A stretch of 20,193 bases of DNA from a virus, in IMG/VR virus record IMGVR_UViG_3300017765_000099, positions 1-20,193 of that record; one strand, written 5' to 3'. Position numbers and translations under genes: made by a program. The notes under the pieces were generated by a model. It was not told the origin of the DNA. It saw nothing but the letters and a program-made list of their open reading frames with translations, and searched no databases. Of this stretch, positions 16,809-20,193 are shown piece by piece. How positions within the stretch are numbered: the first letter of the stretch is position 1; each line of letters opens with the position of its first letter.

Positions 16809-17594
16809 TTATTTATTACCATCAAGATACTGACCCCATAAAGAAGTCTTTCCATCAATTATTTCTAAAACATGAACTATATGGTCTCCATTTTTAAAAA
16901 AATCTATTATAGCCAGTGCGTGATTCCAGTTAGTTAAATTACCTCTTAACCAATCTTCATCTTTTTTAATGTCTTTTAAACATCCCATGCTGTAGCCACT
17001 CATTGTTCCTTTAACTCCAGTATCAGTATATCTTTGTAGGTCATGTGTATGTCCATACATAATATTGTCTTTGTAAGAGCTAAGATGTGCTTTTGCATGA
17101 TGCATTCCAGTTTTATGTCCGTGTGTAAAATTTAATTTTCCTATTCTTAAAAGTTTTCTTCTATGATAAGGATGATATTTATATCCACGTTCTTTTATTC
17201 TTAATGCATTTTGAGTTTCATAATGGCTAAGATAAGGGTATCTTACTACAAAATTGTCCAACCATACTTCATGATTACCTTGAACAAAATGTCGAATTTT
17301 ACATTCAACTTTATCTAAAGATTTATCAATTATGTCCATTCCTTTATTTACATCTTTGACATCTTTATCTAACAAAGGAATTAAGTCTTCCATTGTTTTT
17401 TTATTTCTACCTTTCCAGTAATGATTACTGAAATGTTCCCATTCGCCTGTGTCACCTAAATCTACGTCTATTGTAGGTTTAACTATTTCAATAACTTGAC
17501 ACACTATATTTATTGCTTTTTTGCAATGAAAAGGAAAATGTTTATCAGGAGTAACTACTGCTCTGTTAACAATACCTTTGTTTAACTTTGCCAT
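16809..17594 (-). CDS. Calcineurin-like metallophosphoesterase, 261 aa
   Basis: All signature blocks of the dinuclear-metal phosphoesterase family are present in order: D17xH19 (TPDKH), GD at 47-48 (DLGDTGEW), GNHE at 106-109 with a following Asp, HGH at 158-160 and GHTH at 181-184. The length is normal for a single catalytic domain. Substrates in this family include phosphoproteins, nucleotides, cyclic nucleotides and DNA; none can be told here, though the compact single-domain form without a DNA-repair partner argues against an SbcD-type nuclease. ATG 17594 has GAGG 6 bases upstream. It sits between virion genes and small membrane genes, not with replication genes. It may act on host signalling nucleotides or on the virion; this is inference. 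Confidence 0.9.
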   Translation of the reverse strand: MAKLNKGIVNRAVVTPDKHFPFHCKKAINIVCQVIEIVKPTIDVDLGDTGEWEHFSNHYWKGRNKKTMEDLIPLLDKDVKDVNKGMDIIDKSLDKVECKIRHFVQGNHEVWLDNFVVRYPYLSHYETQNALRIKERGYKYHPYHRRKLLRIGKLNFTHGHKTGMHHAKAHLSSYKDNIMYGHTHDLQRYTDTGVKGTMSGYSMGCLKDIKKDEDWLRGNLTNWNHALAIIDFFKNGDHIVHVLEIIDGKTSLWGQYLDGNK

Positions 17595-17619
17595 TCTAAC
17601 CTCGTTTTATTTCAAAAAA

Positions 17620-17655
17620 CTATTTACCGCTTAACTTCTTTTTCAAAGTTTTCAT
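17620..17655 (-). CDS. Possible 11-residue peptide MKTLKKKLSGK
   Basis: In the 73-base gap between two genes, ATG 17655 follows an AAGGA five to six bases upstream and reads eleven codons to TAG at 17620. The peptide is strongly basic. It could be a leader peptide, a gene remnant or chance. The real case for it is the well-placed ribosome site that has no other start to serve. Confidence 0.2.
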   Translation of the reverse strand: MKTLKKKLSGK

Positions 17656-17667
17656 ATTATTCCTTGT

Positions 17668-18264
17668 TTAAATTAAATGATATTTAACTGTCATTTGCGC
17701 TGTTATATCACTTGTTCCTTCAGTATTTTCTACAAAAGCTAAAATTACTTTTCCAGAATCAACTGAAGATGAATCAATAACCATATTTGATTGTTTTATA
17801 GTTGGTGCACTTGTACCTCCAGATTGTATTACGCTTGAACAATGAGCTAGTAATGCACCTGATGATAAATCTCCTATATTTGTATTATTATCAAATGTAT
17901 AAGAATATAAATGATAATCTAAATTATGAGCACCATCACAACCACTTAAAATACTTACCTCATCAATATATATATTATCTGTTAAATACCAATAACACAT
18001 TATAAATTGTTTCCAATTTGCACCTTTAGCACTAATATCCAAAGATGTAGCTGGGTCAGTTCCTGTTCCAAAAGCATTATCTCCAGTAATACTACTACTA
18101 GAATATTGAAATCCTAACAACATTGGATAATGTGTATTTTGGGCTACACTTAAATCATATAAATTAAATTGTTTATATAATGTAACTCCTCCAACTGTAT
18201 TTGTTCCAGTTGAACCTGCTTTTGTATTTGCGTCAGTTGTCCATGATGTTGAATTATATGCCAT
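17668..18264 (-). CDS. Beta-rich putative virion protein, 198 aa
   Basis: The protein is rich in Ser, Thr, Asn and Gly with alternating hydrophobic residues and almost no helix-forming stretches, ending VKYHLI. Its later part (strand, Asp/His-containing turn, LYSYT strand, then DSGKVILAFVEN) resembles in layout the C-terminal half of the 307-residue fibre-like protein encoded at 10109-11032. That suggests a related jelly-roll-like domain used twice in the virion, although I see no long identity. ATG 18264 has GAGGTT just upstream and starts 1 base after the previous stop. It could be a decoration or minor tail protein. Confidence 0.5.
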   Translation of the reverse strand: MAYNSTSWTTDANTKAGSTGTNTVGGVTLYKQFNLYDLSVAQNTHYPMLLGFQYSSSSITGDNAFGTGTDPATSLDISAKGANWKQFIMCYWYLTDNIYIDEVSILSGCDGAHNLDYHLYSYTFDNNTNIGDLSSGALLAHCSSVIQSGGTSAPTIKQSNMVIDSSSVDSGKVILAFVENTEGTSDITAQMTVKYHLI

Positions 18265-18265
18265 A

Positions 18266-18664
18266 TTATAACCTCGGTACAGATAGAGCTCTCACTCCAC
18301 TTTTTCTTGATGGATATTGTCTTATTGTTTTATCATACATTGTTTTAAAATATTGAGCTCTTTGTAAATCACCTGCGTCTTCAAACATTCTTGATTTTAT
18401 ATAACACACTACAGCAGAATGCAATCCTGAATCTAAACCACCTGTAGTTTTTAAATCATGAGTTTGTGAGCTAATAGTTTCATATTTAGAAGAATATGTT
18501 ATTCTTAATCCTCCAGTCACATCAGAACCTTGATAAGAATCGTATTTTTCTTTTGTTTTTTCTCCAGTTGTTGATGTTGTATCTTCACATACAATAGCTA
18601 TTCTTTGGTCATCATTATACCATGCAAAATAATTATTTGGATATGTTCTTTTATTTGTTGCCAT
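18266..18664 (-). CDS. Putative neck/connector virion protein, 132 aa
   Basis: The N-terminal half is beta-like and polar. The C-terminal half is a helix pair beginning GLDSGLHSAVVCYIKSRMFE, followed by DAGDLQRAQYFKTMYDKTI and ending SGVRALSVPRL. The Leu-His-x-Ala-Val-x-Cys-Tyr helix plus the EDAGDxQRAQYF segment is a pattern I associate with small conserved virion proteins next to tail adaptor genes in marine phages, but the exact role is not established. It starts 7 bases after the stop of the upstream gene, with TAGGAAAA upstream, and stops 1 base before the next gene. Confidence 0.5.
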   Translation of the reverse strand: MATNKRTYPNNYFAWYNDDQRIAIVCEDTTSTTGEKTKEKYDSYQGSDVTGGLRITYSSKYETISSQTHDLKTTGGLDSGLHSAVVCYIKSRMFEDAGDLQRAQYFKTMYDKTIRQYPSRKSGVRALSVPRL

Positions 18665-18671
18665 AATTTTC

Positions 18672-18977
18672 CTATTTTAATGAATCATCTGATGATTCTG
18701 TATCTTCTTTTAATAATTTATGTGCATCTGCTAATTTTGGTATCATTACATATCTATCATTTGTATCTAATATTTCAACTCTTTTAACACCAATAACATT
18801 ATCTTCTAATTCATACCATCTTTTCTTTTCTTCTAAATTAGTTGTAGATGAAACACTGTAATTTCTTTTATTTGAAGCAATATCATCTAATGCATCATTT
18901 ATTAATTGAAACATGTATTGCTCTGATTGTCTTCCAAATAGTTTTTCTATTTGTTCTATAATATTTTTAGCTGTCAT
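18672..18977 (-). CDS. Putative small head-tail connector-type protein, 101 aa
   Basis: Two short N-terminal helices (IIEQIEKLFGRQSEQYMFQL and NDALDDIAS) are followed by a beta segment (RWYELEDNVIGVKRVEILD, then RYVMIPKL) and an acidic tail. A helical start, then a strand around W-Y-x-L-x-x-x-V-I-x-V, is typical of small phage neck proteins that sit beside the adaptor. The start overlaps the upstream stop as TAATG, and AAGGAGC lies upstream. Assignment by pattern and position. Confidence 0.45.
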   Translation of the reverse strand: MTAKNIIEQIEKLFGRQSEQYMFQLINDALDDIASNKRNYSVSSTTNLEEKKRWYELEDNVIGVKRVEILDTNDRYVMIPKLADAHKLLKEDTESSDDSLK

Positions 18978-19582
18978 TATTTAGCTCCTTGTTGTGCCTT
19001 TGGTATTCCTTGAGCTGCTAACATAGCAATTCCTTTATCATAATCTTGTTTTAAAGATGATATAATTGGGGCAAACAATTCAGGGTCTTCTTCATTAGTC
19101 ATTAAAAATTCAGTTGCTTTTATTGATGCATATAAAACTACTAAATATTCCATTTCATTTGGAAAATTACTAATAGAATCGTCTGTATTAGCAACTGTTG
19201 GGTCTGCAACAACATAATAAATACCAGAAGATGAAGCTGGCAATATATTAATTTTATTTCCTTCTACATAATATACAGGGTCTGTTGCTGATGCAAATTC
19301 TATACTTGATGAACTTGAAGCTTTATGTTTATCCATTGGTCTTATTTGTCTACATTCAACACTACCTGCATACACACTACCTAATTGCCCAGTAATCATT
19401 GTTTCTGCTTCTGAATTAGCTGCATTTGAAGTAAATGTTTGTTTAGAATAACAATATTCTTTTAAGTTGGGAGGTAAAATATTTGTAACTTCTCTTGTTC
19501 CATCTTGAAGCCATTGAGTTAAAGCATTATCATCTCCCACATTTCCTACTAAATCTTCAATTTGAGTTTTAAAATTAGCCAT
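18977..19582 (-). CDS. Putative head-tail adaptor protein, 201 aa
   Basis: The N-terminus (QIEDLVGNVGDDNALTQWLQ) is a helix leading into TREVTNILPPNL. The middle contains the adaptor-like signature DPVYYVEGNKINILP, then GIYYVVADPTV. The C-terminal half is helical (FPNEMEYLVVLYASIKATEF, EDPELFAPIISSLKQDY). A beta core with an x-P-x-Y-Y-x-x-x-x-x-I-x-I-x-P strand, flanked by a helix ending in fP..~E.~vvlYA, is common in phage adaptors; at 201 residues it is close to T7 gp11 (196). The TAATG overlap joins it to the zinc-finger-like gene upstream. Confidence 0.5.
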   Translation of the reverse strand: MANFKTQIEDLVGNVGDDNALTQWLQDGTREVTNILPPNLKEYCYSKQTFTSNAANSEAETMITGQLGSVYAGSVECRQIRPMDKHKASSSSSIEFASATDPVYYVEGNKINILPASSSGIYYVVADPTVANTDDSISNFPNEMEYLVVLYASIKATEFLMTNEEDPELFAPIISSLKQDYDKGIAMLAAQGIPKAQQGAK

Positions 19583-19797
19583 TATCTTCTATTCCTATCT
19601 GCTATATCTGCATCCATTGTTGTTTGACTAAACTCAACTTGTGTTTGTCCACTCCAAGTTTTTCTCATATTAATACCATCTGATATATTAACTCTTGTTC
19701 CAAACACATATCCACATTTACATATATGGTCATCATTAGCTTTAAAGTCTACACATTTTTTACAAGAGTTACAATAGTATGTTCTATTTCTTTTCAT
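19582..19797 (-). CDS. Small Cys-rich zinc-finger-like protein, 71 aa
   Basis: Cysteines at 9, 12 and 15 (YYCNSCKKC) and at 26 and 28 (HICKCG), with His24 between, form a compact CxxC...CxC arrangement that would hold one zinc ion. The C-terminal half is polar and without motif. Such ribbons occur in small phage proteins near virion genes and may aid assembly or bind nucleic acid. ATG 19797 follows an AAAGGT. It overlaps the adaptor-like gene as TAATG. The role is unknown. Confidence 0.65.
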   Translation of the reverse strand: MKRNRTYYCNSCKKCVDFKANDDHICKCGYVFGTRVNISDGINMRKTWSGQTQVEFSQTTMDADIADRNRR

Positions 19798-19820
19798 AAA
19801 TTACCTTTAATTTAATATAA

Positions 19821-20174
19821 TTATCCCTCACTTACAAATGTATCACTAACAGCTAAAACTTGTGCTTCTGACTTAGTTAATACACTAAAATTAGGATATG
19901 CTTTATTAGCTCCTAATTCTATAAGCTCTGATAATACTCCATTTTTCATAGACCATTCACCTTTTATAAGACAATATGCTTTATCGTGCGAATATCTTGG
20001 AGCTCCTACTTTACCTGCAAATATTATATCGTGCCAAGTAGGTGCAGATACATAAGTAATATTATCATCCTCATCTACTGATTCTACTATTGGATATAGT
20101 TCTTTTATTTTGGTACCAACAGCACTATCATATGCACTGCTTGGTAGACAAAAATACATTTCATAATGTGCCAT
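19821..20174 (-). CDS. Unknown protein upstream of the adaptor genes, 117 aa
   Basis: I do not recognise this protein. It begins MAHYEMYFCLPSSAY, has an acidic middle (ESVDEDDNITYVS), a Trp-His motif (APTWHDIIFAG) and a compact C-terminus ending SVLTKSEAQVLAVSDTFVSEG. It looks like a small globular alpha/beta protein without membrane segments or signal. ATG 20174 has a strong AAAGGAGT 8 bases upstream. It is the first gene in the window and probably lies next to the capsid genes beyond the edge. Confidence 0.65.
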   Translation of the reverse strand: MAHYEMYFCLPSSAYDSAVGTKIKELYPIVESVDEDDNITYVSAPTWHDIIFAGKVGAPRYSHDKAYCLIKGEWSMKNGVLSELIELGANKAYPNFSVLTKSEAQVLAVSDTFVSEG

Positions 20175-20182
20175 TATTTGTG

Positions 20183-20190
20183 ACTCCTTT
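20183..20190 (-). promoter_or_regulatory. Shine-Dalgarno site AAAGGAGT
   Basis: It lies 8 bases before ATG 20174 on the minus strand and supports that start. Confidence 0.6.
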
Positions 20191-20193
20191 TAC

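Noticed and set aside
16579-16809. A 76-codon minus-strand frame starting in a TAATG with the phosphoesterase stop
   Set aside because: It overlaps the MscS-like gene in another frame, gives a protein without pattern (runs of Asn/Lys/Arg), and the 122-residue frame has the better ribosome site, a membrane helix and a clean ATGA link to the next gene.

Overview
This window is a single, tightly packed run of genes, all on the minus strand, so transcription runs from the right end (about 20190) to the left edge. Strong A+T richness, the lack of gaps, and a run of virion-type proteins mark it as part of the late structural module of a tailed double-stranded DNA bacteriophage. The order adaptor-like protein, nozzle-like tail protein, fibre-like proteins, internal-virion-like proteins, giant ejection-type protein fits a short-tailed (podovirus-like) phage. 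Base composition and protein style resemble uncultured marine phages, and a SAR11-like or other low-GC marine host is a guess, not something shown here. No tRNA, rRNA, CRISPR array, insertion sequence, integrase gene, terminase, portal or major capsid gene is visible; the head genes presumably lie beyond the right edge.

Region by region in transcription order: (1) 20174-17668: six small proteins, of which one is a Cys-rich zinc-finger-like protein, three look like neck/adaptor or other conserved virion components, and one is a beta-rich possible virion protein. (2) 17594-15786: an accessory block within the structural operon, with a calcineurin-like metallophosphoesterase, a one-helix protein resembling the pore helix plus beta domain of MscS channels, and four small proteins, three with membrane segments (possible holin/lysis functions). 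(3) 15786-9204: a 1584-residue nozzle-like tail protein with an inserted carbohydrate-binding-like domain, a 307-residue fibre-like protein and a 301-residue protein built on eleven units of about 17 residues. (4) 9136-5674: three proteins resembling internal virion or ejection proteins. (5) 5662 to the left edge: the first 1887 residues of a giant protein that runs out of the window.

The giant protein is the most striking object. From N to C it has hydrophobic helices, a charged linker, a region with the architecture and Arg-Lys-Arg-Tyr spacing of a tyrosine recombinase, then an HExxH zinc-metallopeptidase-like motif with a downstream Glu-Glu, then a long helical region. This recalls the large polyvalent proteins that phages are thought to inject with their DNA. 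Both histidines of the usual recombinase active site are absent, so catalysis is uncertain.

Most neighbouring genes touch or overlap through TAATG, TAGTG, ATGA or TAAATG junctions, pointing to translational coupling along one long late transcript. Two of the largest virion genes start with GTG inside such junctions.
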